NCBI GenBank assembly: GCA_027494165.1
Contig: JAOSJM010000001.1
Coordinates: 1,116,001 to 1,180,000, forward strand
Direction of reading: 5' to 3'
DNA: 64,000 nucleotides
Origin: Acidimicrobiia bacterium
Lineage (GTDB): Bacteria > Actinomycetota > Acidimicrobiia > IMCC26256 > JAOSJM01
The first letter of the stretch is position 1, and every line of letters begins with the position of its first letter. A program made the translations under genes and the position numbers. This document shows, piece by piece, positions 44,434-53,435 of the stretch. The notes under the pieces were generated by a model that was not told the origin of the DNA, searched no databases, and saw only the letters and a list, made by a program, of their open reading frames with translations.

Positions 44434-45671
44434 CCGGGGCCCGGGAGAGCATCGCCCCGGGGGTGCTGGGTCTCGATCCCGCCGAGCTCGGATCCTGCGT
44501 GGCCTGCGGCCTGTGCCTCCCGCACTGCCCGACCTTCCGGGTGACCGGGTTGGAGATCGCCTCGCCCCGAGGGCGGATCGCGGCGATGCGCCTGGTCGAC
44601 GAGGGCGCGGCGCCGATCGACCGGGCGTTCCGGGACGCGATGGAGGCCTGCGTGCAGTGCCGGGGCTGCGAGGCCGCCTGCCCGTCGTCGGTCCCCTTCG
44701 GTCACCTCATGGAGTCGACCCGGGCCGCCCTCGAGGCGGCCCCGCGGCGGGAGCGCCCGTGGCGCCGCCGGGCCGCCGAGTGGTGGGGCTACCGGGTGCT
44801 GCTCCCGCACCACCGCCGCCTGATGGCGGCGACGTGGCTCGCCTGGGCCGCGCAGCGCCTCGGCCTCGTCCCGCGCCGGGCGGGGCTGCCCCGTCTCCGG
44901 GCCCGCTCCCTGGCCCGGCCTCTACGGCCGACCGGCGCCCCGGCCGGGGCGGCCGACGTCTACCTCTATCCAGGATGCGTCATGGACGCCTGGCAGCGGG
45001 ACGTGCACCGCGCTGCGGTCGCCGTGCTGGAGGCCGGCGGCGGCTCGGTGGTGCTGCCCGGACCCGGCGGTGACTGCTGCGGGGCCCTCCACCAGCACGC
45101 CGGCCGGCTCGACGAGGCCCGGCGGCTGGCCGGGCGGGTAGTCGCGTCGATGCCCGGCGACGCCCCGATCGTCGTCGACAGCGCCGGCTGCGGCGCGGCG
45201 ATGAAGTCCTACGGCGACCTCCTGGGCACTCCCGAGGCCAGGGTCTTCTCGGCCCGGGTGCGGGACTTCGCCGAGCACGTCCGCGAGCGGGACCTGGCGC
45301 TGCGCCCCACCGGGCGCGCCGTGGTGGTCCAGGACCCGTGCCACCTGCGCCACGTGCAGCGGGCCGCCGGCGCGGTGCGAGACGTGCTGTCCCCGGCCTA
45401 CGAGCTGCTCGAGACCGACGACGACGGGCTGTGCTGCGGCGCGGGCGGGACCTACCAGCTCCTCCGCCCGGAGCTCTCCGCGGCGATCCGGGACCGGAAG
45501 GTGGCCGAGATCGCACGGGCCGCGGAGCCGACCGGCCGAGCCCCGGTGGTCGCGTCGGCCAACCCCGGCTGCGCCCTGCACCTGACCGCCGCCGGGCTCG
45601 AGGTCCGGCATCCGGCCGAGCTCCTGGCCGACGCCCTATCCGCACGCGACGAGAGGACGGTCGACCGATGA
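44427..45671 (+). CDS. glcF: Glycolate oxidase iron-sulfur subunit GlcF-like
   Basis: 414-residue iron-sulfur protein that passes electrons from GlcDE to the membrane quinone pool. Two ferredoxin-like clusters CVACGLCLPHCP and CVQCRGCEAACP bind 4Fe-4S centres; two CCG domains follow (GGDCCGALHQHAG and GLCCGAGGTYQLL). GTG 44427 or GTG 44430 (GTGA overlap with glcE stop) are both in frame; the nearer ribosome site GGGAGG fits either. Ends with an ATGA overlap with the next small gene. Confidence 0.92.
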   Translation: MVTGARESIAPGVLGLDPAELGSCVACGLCLPHCPTFRVTGLEIASPRGRIAAMRLVDEGAAPIDRAFRDAMEACVQCRGCEAACPSSVPFGHLMESTRAALEAAPRRERPWRRRAAEWWGYRVLLPHHRRLMAATWLAWAAQRLGLVPRRAGLPRLRARSLARPLRPTGAPAGAADVYLYPGCVMDAWQRDVHRAAVAVLEAGGGSVVLPGPGGDCCGALHQHAGRLDEARRLAGRVVASMPGDAPIVVDSAGCGAAMKSYGDLLGTPEARVFSARVRDFAEHVRERDLALRPTGRAVVVQDPCHLRHVQRAAGAVRDVLSPAYELLETDDDGLCCGAGGTYQLLRPELSAAIRDRKVAEIARAAEPTGRAPVVASANPGCALHLTAAGLEVRHPAELLADALSARDERTVDR

Positions 45672-45886
45672 CCGACGTCGACGACGTCGTCGAGCGCCTG
45701 CGCGACCTGGAGGAGCAGCTCCGCGACCTGGCCTACGAAGCCCTGCGGTCCGCCGTGGAGGACGGCGACGAGGGTGCCCGCCAGGAGGAGCGCCGGCTCG
45801 CCCAGGCCCGCCGGGCGGTGGAGCGGGCGATCCGCGCTCTGGCTCCACCGGGCGCCGGCGAGCGCTGGGAGCAGGACTTACCCTGA
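45668..45886 (+). CDS. Small coiled-coil protein in glc operon
   Basis: 72-residue, highly charged helical protein (VVERLRDLEEQLRDLAYEALRSAVEDG and EERRLAQARRAVERAIRAL) predicted to form a coiled coil. No family recognised. ATG 45668 overlaps the glcF stop (ATGA), so it is made with the oxidase subunits; it might be an assembly or stabilising factor, but nothing in the sequence proves that. Confidence 0.65.
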   Translation: MTDVDDVVERLRDLEEQLRDLAYEALRSAVEDGDEGARQEERRLAQARRAVERAIRALAPPGAGERWEQDLP

Positions 45887-46070
45887 CATACCGTCTGATC
45901 CCGCGGGCCGATCCGTGCGCCACGGTCTGCGGTCGTGACCGGCCGTTGCCAGGGCGTGAGCTTCCCGTCACCATGAGGAGGCGAGAGGCGGCGCGCCGCA
46001 GGCGCGTCGAGCGTGGGGGAGGCCTTCGCGGGCCGGTGGTCACCCGGGGGCCGTGGAGCATGGGGGGAAC

Positions 46071-46763
46071 ATGGAGACGGAGCACTGGTCGGGGAGGCGG
46101 ATCGCGGGCGTCGCCGGCATCGGGTTCGGGATCGTGGCCATATTGCTGCTGGCGCTCAGCGGCGACGGACCGGCCTACGACGACACGGCGGCCGAGGTCC
46201 GGGAGTTCTTCGTCGACGACGATTGGCGCGTGCACCTCGTGAGCTGGCTGAGTGCGTTGGCCTTCGTGTTCCTGCTGCTGCCGTTCGCCGCGGGCCTTCG
46301 CAGCGTGCTGGCGGCGGCCGAGATGCCCGACGACCCGATCTGGTCGCGGCTCTCGTACTCCGGCGCCGTGATCGCCGCGGCCATCGGTGGCGTCAGCGCG
46401 GCGTTCTGGGAGGTGCTGAGCCAGGGCGTGGCCGAGACGGCAGCCGACGACACCGTCGTGGCCCTGGCGCGCTTCGACACCGTGATCTTCACGGGCGTGC
46501 TGCCCTGGGCGCTCGCGCTGTTCGTGGGGGCCGCCTCGGTCGTCATCCTCCGCAGCGCGCTCCTGGCCCGATGGATCGGATGGCTCGGTGCCGCAGCCGC
46601 GACCCTGTCGGTCGTCGGGACGCTCTGGTTGTTCGCCGAGGACGACGAGGCCACCATCGCGTACGCCGGCTTCATCGGCCTCCCGCTCACCATCCTGTGG
46701 GTGGTCGTGATCGCCGTCGCGATGCTCCGGAGTCGCCGGCCGGTGGCCGCCCCGGTCACCTGA
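46071..46763 (+). CDS. Hypothetical membrane protein, five to six TM helices
   Basis: About 230 residues with hydrophobic segments AGVAGIGFGIVAILLLALSG, LVSWLSALAFVFLLLPFAAGL, YSGAVIAAAIGGVSAAFW, FTGVLPWALALFVGAASVVIL, WIGWLGAAAATLSVVGTLWLFA and LPLTILWVVVIAVAML. DUF4386-like in outline; no function known. ATG 46071 follows GGGGGG, and GTG 46053 is an in-frame alternative. The 184 bp before it hold nothing I recognise. Convergent with the LOG gene, 7 nt between stops. Confidence 0.65.
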   Translation: METEHWSGRRIAGVAGIGFGIVAILLLALSGDGPAYDDTAAEVREFFVDDDWRVHLVSWLSALAFVFLLLPFAAGLRSVLAAAEMPDDPIWSRLSYSGAVIAAAIGGVSAAFWEVLSQGVAETAADDTVVALARFDTVIFTGVLPWALALFVGAASVVILRSALLARWIGWLGAAAATLSVVGTLWLFAEDDEATIAYAGFIGLPLTILWVVVIAVAMLRSRRPVAAPVT

Positions 46764-46770
46764 CCGGGCG

Positions 46771-47847
46771 CTACGGCCGCTCGCGGCCGTTCAGCGCGTC
46801 GATGAGCCGGCGGAGCCGCTCCCAGTGGTGACGGTCGAACCTGAACGCGATCCGGGCCAGGTCGAGGTGGTCGCCGTCGGCGACCTCGGCCGGGGTGGGC
46901 TCGATCGCCTCGATCCGTCCCCGGACCACGATGTCGGCGAACCGTTCGTTGAGCTCGGCGAGCTTCGCCTCGTCGGGGGCCCGCTGGAGGCGGATCACGA
47001 GCTGGCCCTCGACGAAGCGCTGGGAGTGGTAGTTGGCGTAGAAGCCGTCCAGCTCGGCGACGGCCGCCTCGACGTCGTCGGTGATCGTGACCAGGCCGAG
47101 GTCCCCGGGCGAGATGTAGCCGCCGCCCTCCAGCTCCTGCTCGACCATGTCGCGCCAGCGCGCCCAGTAGGTCCCCTCGGGCACGTCGAGGAGCACGATG
47201 GGGGCCGGCTGCGACTTCCCGGTCTGCACGAGGGTGAGCAGCTCGAAGGCCTCGTCGAGCGTGCCGAACCCGCCCGGGAGCAGCCCGAAGCCGTGGGACT
47301 CCTTCACGAAGGAGAGCTTGCGGGTGAAGAAGTACCGGAAGTTGATGAGCTTGGGGTCGTCGGCGATGAACTGGCTGGTGACCGCCTCGAAGGGGAGCCG
47401 GATGCTCACCCCGAAGCTGCGCTCCGGCCCGGCACCCTCGATGCCGGCCTCCATGATCCCGGGTCCGGCTCCGGTGACGACCATCCAGCCCCGCTCCGCC
47501 AGCGCCGCGGCGAGGCGCCGGGCCTGGTCGTAGAGGGGCGAGTCGGGCTCGGTCCGGGCCGATCCGAAGATCGACGCCTTGCGGGCCGCCCGGTAGGGGC
47601 CGAAGACCGAGAAGGCGTAGCGCATCTCCTTGAGGGCGGCGTTGGCGATCTTCAGGTCGCCCCGCGACGCCCGGTCGCGCCCGAGCCGGAGCGCCGAGAC
47701 GACCAGCTCGAACAGCAGGTCGGTGTCGCACTCGAACCCCGCCCGGGTGAGCAGCTCGACGACCGCCTGGTCGAGGTCGGGATCTCCGGTCCGGTAGCGG
47801 GGGAGCGCGTCCACGGGTTCAGGAGGCCGGCCGGCCCGGCGCTCCAC
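46771..47847 (-). CDS. LOG family protein (TIGR00730, lysine-decarboxylase-like fold)
   Basis: 358-residue Rossmann-fold protein with the LOG signature PGGFGTLDEAFE and nucleotide loop GAGPGIMEAG. Relatives are cytokinin-activating phosphoribohydrolases that release the base from nucleoside 5'-monophosphates; longer members like this one have extra N- and C-terminal regions (C-terminal FDRHHWERLRRLIDAL) and unknown substrate. GTG 47847 overlaps the upstream kinase gene by 29 nt; GTG 47814, 4 nt after the kinase stop, is equally possible. Linked to an adenosine-kinase-like gene, suggesting nucleotide-base metabolism. Confidence 0.85.
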   Translation of the reverse strand: MERRAGRPPEPVDALPRYRTGDPDLDQAVVELLTRAGFECDTDLLFELVVSALRLGRDRASRGDLKIANAALKEMRYAFSVFGPYRAARKASIFGSARTEPDSPLYDQARRLAAALAERGWMVVTGAGPGIMEAGIEGAGPERSFGVSIRLPFEAVTSQFIADDPKLINFRYFFTRKLSFVKESHGFGLLPGGFGTLDEAFELLTLVQTGKSQPAPIVLLDVPEGTYWARWRDMVEQELEGGGYISPGDLGLVTITDDVEAAVAELDGFYANYHSQRFVEGQLVIRLQRAPDEAKLAELNERFADIVVRGRIEAIEPTPAEVADGDHLDLARIAFRFDRHHWERLRRLIDALNGRERP

Positions 47848-48850
47848 CGAGCACGGGGGCCGCCAGCTCGGCGAGCGACGTCTCCGGGCGGGCTCCGAGG
47901 TGGGAGATCACCTCGGCGGCCGCGATCGCGCCCAGGCGGCCGCAGACGTCGAGGCCGAGACCGCGGGTGAGGCCGTGGAGGAACCCCGCGGCGTAGAGGT
48001 CGCCGGCCCCGGTGGTGTCGAGGACGTGGGCCACCGGCCGGGCGTCGACGACGTGGACCTCGTCGTCGGCGACGATGACCGATCCGTGCTCGCTGCGGGT
48101 CAGGGCGGCGATCTCGCAGTGGTGGCGCACCCGCTGGAGGGCCGCGTCGAACGTGTCGACCTCGTAGAGGGAGCGGATCTCCACCTCGTTGGCGAAGAGG
48201 ACGTCGACCTCGCCCTCCACCAGGCCGAGGAACTCGTGACGGTGACGATCGACGCAGAAGGGGTCGGAGAGCGTGAGCGCCACCCGACGCCCGGCACTCC
48301 GGGCGACGCGGGCCGCGGAGCGGATGGCCTCCTTGGCCTCGGGCTGGTCCCAGAGGTAGCCCTCCAGGTAGGTGACCTGCGCGCGGGCGACGAGGGCGTC
48401 GTCGACGTCCCCGGGGCCGAGGTGGGCCGAGGCGCCCAGGTACGTGCACATCGTCCGCTGGGCGTCGGGGGTGACGATCACCAGGCAGCGGCCGGTCGCG
48501 GGGCCCTCGCTCGCCGGGGTGACGTCGAAGCGCACGCCGGCCGCCCGGAGGTCGTGCGCGAACACGCTCCCGAGCTGGTCGTCGCGCACCCGCCCGACGT
48601 AGGCCACCCGGGCGCCGAAGGAGGCCAGGCCGGCGATGGTGTTGGCGGCCGACCCGCCGGACACCTCGACGGCGGGCCCGAGCGCGGCGTACACCCGGTC
48701 GGCGCGGTCCGCGTCGACCATCGTCGCGGTCCCGCGGGTGAGCCCCTGGCGGACGACCAGCTCGTCGGCCTCGTGGCTCAGCACGTCGACGAGCGCGTTC
48801 CCGATCCCGACGACGTCGAGGAGCCCTCCGTCGGTGTCCACGTCGCTCAC
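47819..48850 (-). CDS. PfkB family carbohydrate/adenosine kinase
   Basis: 343-residue ribokinase-fold enzyme phosphorylating a sugar or nucleoside. Motifs: VVGIGNALVDVLSHEAD, VSGGSAANTIAGLASFG, and the anion hole/catalytic Asp in VLDTTGAGDLYAAGF. The N-terminal pattern is closest to adenosine-kinase-like members. GTG 48850 overlaps the FO synthase stop (GTGA). Together with the LOG protein downstream it may recycle adenosine-type compounds; note that the FO/radical SAM reaction upstream generates 5'-deoxyadenosine, a possible metabolic link (inference). Confidence 0.87.
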   Translation of the reverse strand: MSDVDTDGGLLDVVGIGNALVDVLSHEADELVVRQGLTRGTATMVDADRADRVYAALGPAVEVSGGSAANTIAGLASFGARVAYVGRVRDDQLGSVFAHDLRAAGVRFDVTPASEGPATGRCLVIVTPDAQRTMCTYLGASAHLGPGDVDDALVARAQVTYLEGYLWDQPEAKEAIRSAARVARSAGRRVALTLSDPFCVDRHRHEFLGLVEGEVDVLFANEVEIRSLYEVDTFDAALQRVRHHCEIAALTRSEHGSVIVADDEVHVVDARPVAHVLDTTGAGDLYAAGFLHGLTRGLGLDVCGRLGAIAAAEVISHLGARPETSLAELAAPVLGGAPGRPAS

Positions 48851-51199
48851 GGCGTCTCGGCGCCGCGCGGGGTCAGGAGCACCACCGGCTGCTCGCCGGG
48901 GGGGCGGAGCCGGCGGCCCCGGGTGCGGATCCGCCCGTAGAGGGTGGTGCGCTGCTCGAGGCTGCGCCCGAGCGGTTCGAGGATGTCCCGGAAGCCGTCG
49001 TCGTCGAGCTCCTGGCCGTGGCGGGACCCGGCCGCCCGGGAGATGTTCTCGTCCATGAGGGTGCCGCCCAGGTCGTTGGCCCCGGCCCGGAGGACCTGGC
49101 GGGTCCCCTCGACCCCGAGCTTCGGCCACGAGACCTGCACGTTGTCGATCCAGCCCCGGTAGGCGATCCGCCCCACCGAGTGCACGAGCAGCGCCTCACG
49201 GAACGTCGGTCCCGGGCGGGCCCGGTGCTGCAGGAAGATCGGGCTGGCCATGTGGACGAAGGGGAGCGGCACGAGCTCGGTGAACCCTCGTGTCTCCTTC
49301 TGGAGGTCGCGGGTGCGGACCAGGTGGCGGGCCACGTGGACCGGCCGCTCCACGTGCCCGAACATGATCGTGACGTTGGAGCGGAGCCCGACCGAGTGGG
49401 CCACCCGGTGGGTCTCCAGCCACTGCTCCGTGTCGACCTTGTCGGGGCAGAGCACGGCCCGGACCTCGTCGTCGAGGATCTCGGCCGCGGTGCCCGGAAG
49501 GGTGGACAGGCCGGCGCCCTTCAGCTCCACGAGGTACTCACGCAGGGGCACGCCGAGGCGGCGGGCGCCCTCGGTCACCTCGAGGGCCGAGAAGCCGTGG
49601 ACGTGCACGTCAGGCGCGGCCTCCTTCACCGCCCGGATCACGCCGAGGTAGTAGTCACCGTCGAAGTCCGGGTGGATGCCGCCCTGCAGGCACACCTCGG
49701 TGGCGCCGAGCTCCACCGCCTCGGCGACGCGGCGCTGGATCTCCTCCAGGTCGAGCAGGTAGGGGTCCCCGCGGAGGTTGAGGGACAGCGGTCCCTTCGA
49801 GAAGGCGCAGAACCGGCACTTGAAGGTGCAGATGTTCGTGTAGTTGATGTTGCGGTTCCGGACGAACGTGACCACGTCTCCGACGATCTCGCGGCGCAGG
49901 TCGTCCGCGACCTCGGCCACCCTGGTCACCTCGGGCCCCCGCGCCGCGAGCAGCACGGCGAGCTCGTCCACGCCGGGCTCCTCGCCGCGCGCCACGCCGG
50001 CGAGCACCTCGCCGACGGGGCCGCCGGCCCGGCTGGGCACGGGGGCAGGGAGCAACGTCGGGGGAGGGAGCTCGCCCCCGGCGGCCCAGACGTCGTCGCG
50101 GGCGAGACCCTCGGCGTCGCTGCGCACGAGCACCGGGAAGCGCACGTCGGGATGGAGCCACCCCTCCGCCGCCGCGACGTACTCCGGGTACACGGTGAGG
50201 CGAGGAGCGAGGACCTTGCCGGCCGCCTCCGTGGCGGCCCGGAGGCGGTCGAGCGCCGGCCAGGGGCGCTCCGGGTTGACGTGGTCGGGCGTGACCGGGG
50301 AGACGCCGCCCCAGTCGTCGATGCCGGCCTCGACGAGGGCGCCGAGATCCTCGCTGAGGTTGGGGGAGCCTGGACGTGCATCGGCCCCCGAGCACGAGCC
50401 GCGCCGCCCCCACCGTCCAGAGGAGCTCGTCGGGAGGGCACGACGGCTCGCGGTGCATGGCCGTGCCCGGCTTGGCCAGGAAGTTCTGGACGATGACCTC
50501 CTGCACGTGGCCGTGGCGCTCGTGGGCCGCCCGGATCGCCAGGAGCGCGTCGATCCGCTCGGCTCGCGTCTCGCCGATCCCGACGAGGATCCCGGTCGTG
50601 AACGGGACGCGCGCCTGCCCGGCCGCCTCCAGGGTGGCGAGGCGCCGCTGCGGGGTCTTGTCGGGCGCGCCGTGGTGCGGTCCCCCCGGCGCGCCCAGTC
50701 GCTCCGCGAGGGACTCCACCATCATCCCCTGCGAGGGGCACACGGCCCGGAGGCGCTCGAGGTCGTCCCGTGAGAGCGCACCGGCGTTGGCGTGGGGCAG
50801 GAGCCCCGTCTCGTCGAGGACCAGCCGGGCCGCGGCCTCGAGGTAGTCGACCGTCGAGCCGTAGCCGTGGCGGGCGAGCCACGCCGCGGCGGCGGGGTAG
50901 CGGGCCTCGGGCGCCTCCCCCAGGGTGAGGAGGGCCTCGTGGCACCCGAGGGCGGCACCGGCCCGGGCGATCCGCACGACCTCGTCGGGCGGGAGGAACG
51001 GTGAGTCGAGGCGGGCCGGGGGCTTGGCGAACGTGCAGTACCCGCAGCGGTCCCGGCAGAGCATCGTGAGCGGGACGAAGACCTTGGGGGAGTAGGTGAT
51101 GCGATCCCCGTGGTGGAGGTCACGCAGCCGGCCCGCCTCGGCCATGAGCTCCTCGAGCGGCGCGTCGGCCAGGTCCCGGGCGTCGGAGATGTCGAGCAT
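48847..51199 (-). CDS. fbiC: FO synthase, fused CofG-CofH (FbiC), two frameshifts
   Basis: Bifunctional radical-SAM enzyme making 7,8-didemethyl-8-hydroxy-5-deazariboflavin from tyrosine and 5-amino-6-ribitylaminouracil, the first committed step to coenzyme F420. N-terminal CofG half has the cluster motif CRDRCGYCTF near residue 50; C-terminal CofH half has CTFKCRFCAF. Two shifts near 50385 and 50367 hide the linking segment GPMHVQAPPNLSEDLGALVEAGIDDWGG, which can be read across three frames; the ORF track therefore shows two halves. Restored length ~784, as in actinobacterial FbiC. ATG 51199 lies 6 nt after TATCCT (leaderless). Confidence 0.93.
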
Positions 51200-51205
51200 G
51201 CCCGC

Positions 51206-51211
51206 AGGATA
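51206..51211 (-). promoter_or_regulatory. Putative -10 box TATCCT of fbiC
   Basis: Minus-strand TATCCT, 6 nt before ATG 51199; leaderless-type promoter for fbiC and the kinase/LOG genes coupled behind it. Confidence 0.45.
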
Positions 51212-51256
51212 GGCCAGCGCCGCGACGGCGCCGGCGAGGGGTCCCCGTGGCGGCGA

Positions 51257-51934
51257 TCAGGGGTCCTCGCCGGCCGTCGCCCGGTCGACGAGCCACCGGA
51301 TCCGGGCCGCCCGGACGCGGGCCGCGGGCACGTCGTCGCCGCCGCGAACCCGCGCGAAGGCCTCCCGCTTCTCCGCGCCGGCGACGGTGAACACGAGCAG
51401 GCGGGCCCGGGCGAGAGCCGGGAGCGTGAGCGTCACCCGCCGGTGGGCGTGGCGGTCGTCGCCGGCGGCGACCACGAGACGGTCGCCCTCGGCGAGGGAG
51501 GAGCTCCCGGGGAAGAGGGAGGCCGTGTGCCCGTCGGCCCCCAGGCCGAGGTGGACGAGGTCGAGCGGCTGGCGGCGTCGGAGGACCGCGTCGTAGCCGG
51601 CGGCGGCCTCCTCGGGGGTCCTCCCGGCCCCGCGCATCGAGTGCACGGCGGCCACCTCGACGTGGTCGAGCAGCGCCCGCCGGGCCATGCCCTCGTTCGA
51701 GTCGTCGTGGTCGACCGGGACCCACCGCTCGTCACCCAGGAAGATCTCGACGGCCCGCCAGTCGACGCCGGCCTCCTGGGCGAGGCGTTCGTAGCAGCGA
51801 CGGGCGGTGGAGCCGCCCGAGACCGCCAGCGATCGCGGCGCCTCGGCGACGACCAGCCGGGAGAAGGCGGCGGCGACGTCGTCGACCACCTCGACCGCGA
51901 CCCCCTGCCGCCGGAGGGGCCCGGTGTCCGTCAC
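51257..51934 (-). CDS. pgl: 6-phosphogluconolactonase
   Basis: Hydrolyses 6-phosphogluconolactone in the oxidative pentose phosphate pathway. 225 residues of the SugarP-isomerase fold with SLAVSGGSTARRCYERLA, EIFLGDERWVP and the diagnostic GLGADGHTASLFPG. GTG 51934 overlaps the stop of the glucose-6-phosphate isomerase gene (GTGA). No zwf or opcA gene is seen in the window, though they usually sit nearby in actinobacteria. Confidence 0.93.
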   Translation of the reverse strand: MTDTGPLRRQGVAVEVVDDVAAAFSRLVVAEAPRSLAVSGGSTARRCYERLAQEAGVDWRAVEIFLGDERWVPVDHDDSNEGMARRALLDHVEVAAVHSMRGAGRTPEEAAAGYDAVLRRRQPLDLVHLGLGADGHTASLFPGSSSLAEGDRLVVAAGDDRHAHRRVTLTLPALARARLLVFTVAGAEKREAFARVRGGDDVPAARVRAARIRWLVDRATAGEDP

Positions 51935-53418
51935 GGGCGCGTGGCGAGGGCCTCGAGAGCCGAGAGGGGGTCGCTCCCGAGGTCGACCCGGAGGGCTCTC
52001 CGTCCCCGCGAGCGGAGGATCTCGAGGTCGCCGAGGGCCTGGGCCGCGACGAGGCGGGCGAACCCGTACGCGTGGCCGGGAACGGCGACGTCGTCGTCGG
52101 TCTCGTGTCCCGCGCTCGGCCCGGCCACGAGCTGCACCACCACGACGGTCGGCGGCCCCCCCTTGTGGAGCTGGCCGGTCGAGTGCAGGTAGCGCGGCCC
52201 GAAGCTCCGGGTGACGGCGACGCCGAACCGGTCCCGCAGGGAGCCCTGGAGCCGGGCCAGGGCCCCGTCCACGGCGCCGTCGACGGGCAGGAACGCGCAC
52301 AGGGCGACGTGGTCGCGGGGACGGACCGTGCGGTCGAGCCAGCGAGGGAGCTCGTCCGGCGGGGCTCCGGGCTCGGGCCGGCCCGGCCAGGTGTCGAGGA
52401 GGCGGGCGGTGGCCTCCTTCGCCGCGGCGACGTCGGGCTCGTCGAAGGGATCGACGCCCAGGCCGTGTCCGACCACGGCGGTGGCGACCTCCCAGCGGAA
52501 GCAGAGCTCACCGAGCCCCCACGGCGAGTCGAGGTGCTGGCGGAGGACCGGCCGGCCCGCGGCCTCGAGGGCCGCGGCCCCGGGGGCGTCCTCGTCGCCA
52601 CAGCCGACCGCGACGAAGGTGCGGTCGTCCCCGTAGGCGGACAGGTCGCCGGGCGGCTCACCGGCCACGGGCACGAGCCCCCGGCCCCGTTTGCCGGTCG
52701 ACTCGGCGAGGAGCTGCTCGACCCACAGGCCGAACGTCGCGACCGGCCGGGCGCACAGGAAGGTCACCTTGTCCCGACGGGCGGCGTGCTCGGCCACGAG
52801 GTGGCGACCGAGCTCGACTCCCGGGGCCAGGTCCTGCTCGTCGAAGTCGAGGAGGACGGTGGGGTCGAGCCCGAGGAGCGCGGCGGGGACCAGCCCGAAC
52901 AGCGACAGCGCCGAGTAGCGCCCGCCGACGTCGGGGCGGTTCCGGAACACGGCCCGGAAGCCCTGCTCGGTGGCGAGGCGGTCGAGGACCGTGCCCGGGT
53001 CGGTGACGGCAGCGGTCCGGGCGGGCGAGGGGACGCGCGCCCGCCACGCCGCGAGCATCGCGTTGGGCTCGATCGTGGTCCCCGACTTCGACGCCACCAG
53101 GGCCAGGCCGGCCGGCTCGGCCTCGGCCAGGGCATCGGCGACCGTGCGCGGGTGGGTCGTGTCGAGCACGCGCAGCGGCCCCCCGAACGTGGCCCGGAGC
53201 ATCTCGGGGGCGAGGGACGAGCCGCCCATCCCGAACAGCACGGTGAGCGACGTCGAGGCCCGGACCTCCTCGGACCACTCGACGAGACCGGCGGCGTGGT
53301 CCCGCATCTCGCTCGGGCAGTCGAGCCAGCCGAGCCGGCCCGCCGAGACGTTTCCCTCGGGCCACAGCGACGGGTCCCGGCGGGCGAGACGGGCCGACAG
53401 GGCCGGCGTGGGGTCCAT
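51931..53418 (-). CDS. pgi: Glucose-6-phosphate isomerase
   Basis: Interconverts glucose-6-phosphate and fructose-6-phosphate. 495 residues, with SIS-domain motifs LFGMGGSSLAPEML, ASKSGTTIEPNAM and GGRYSALSLFGLVPA. The C-terminal part (GLGELCFRWEVATAVVGHGLGVDPFDEPDVAAAKEA) matches the isomerase half of bifunctional transaldolase/isomerase proteins; here the two are separate genes but only 1.1 kb apart. ATG 53418 lies 6 nt after a TATCAT box; leaderless. Confidence 0.9.
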   Translation of the reverse strand: MDPTPALSARLARRDPSLWPEGNVSAGRLGWLDCPSEMRDHAAGLVEWSEEVRASTSLTVLFGMGGSSLAPEMLRATFGGPLRVLDTTHPRTVADALAEAEPAGLALVASKSGTTIEPNAMLAAWRARVPSPARTAAVTDPGTVLDRLATEQGFRAVFRNRPDVGGRYSALSLFGLVPAALLGLDPTVLLDFDEQDLAPGVELGRHLVAEHAARRDKVTFLCARPVATFGLWVEQLLAESTGKRGRGLVPVAGEPPGDLSAYGDDRTFVAVGCGDEDAPGAAALEAAGRPVLRQHLDSPWGLGELCFRWEVATAVVGHGLGVDPFDEPDVAAAKEATARLLDTWPGRPEPGAPPDELPRWLDRTVRPRDHVALCAFLPVDGAVDGALARLQGSLRDRFGVAVTRSFGPRYLHSTGQLHKGGPPTVVVVQLVAGPSAGHETDDDVAVPGHAYGFARLVAAQALGDLEILRSRGRRALRVDLGSDPLSALEALATRP

Positions 53419-53424
53419 GCGGCG

Positions 53425-53430
53425 ATGATA
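53425..53430 (-). promoter_or_regulatory. Putative -10 box TATCAT of pgi
   Basis: Minus-strand TATCAT, 6 nt before ATG 53418. Only 17 bp separate the divergent pgi and methyltransferase-glycosylase starts, so their promoters must overlap. Confidence 0.45.
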
Positions 53431-53435
53431 CGGGC

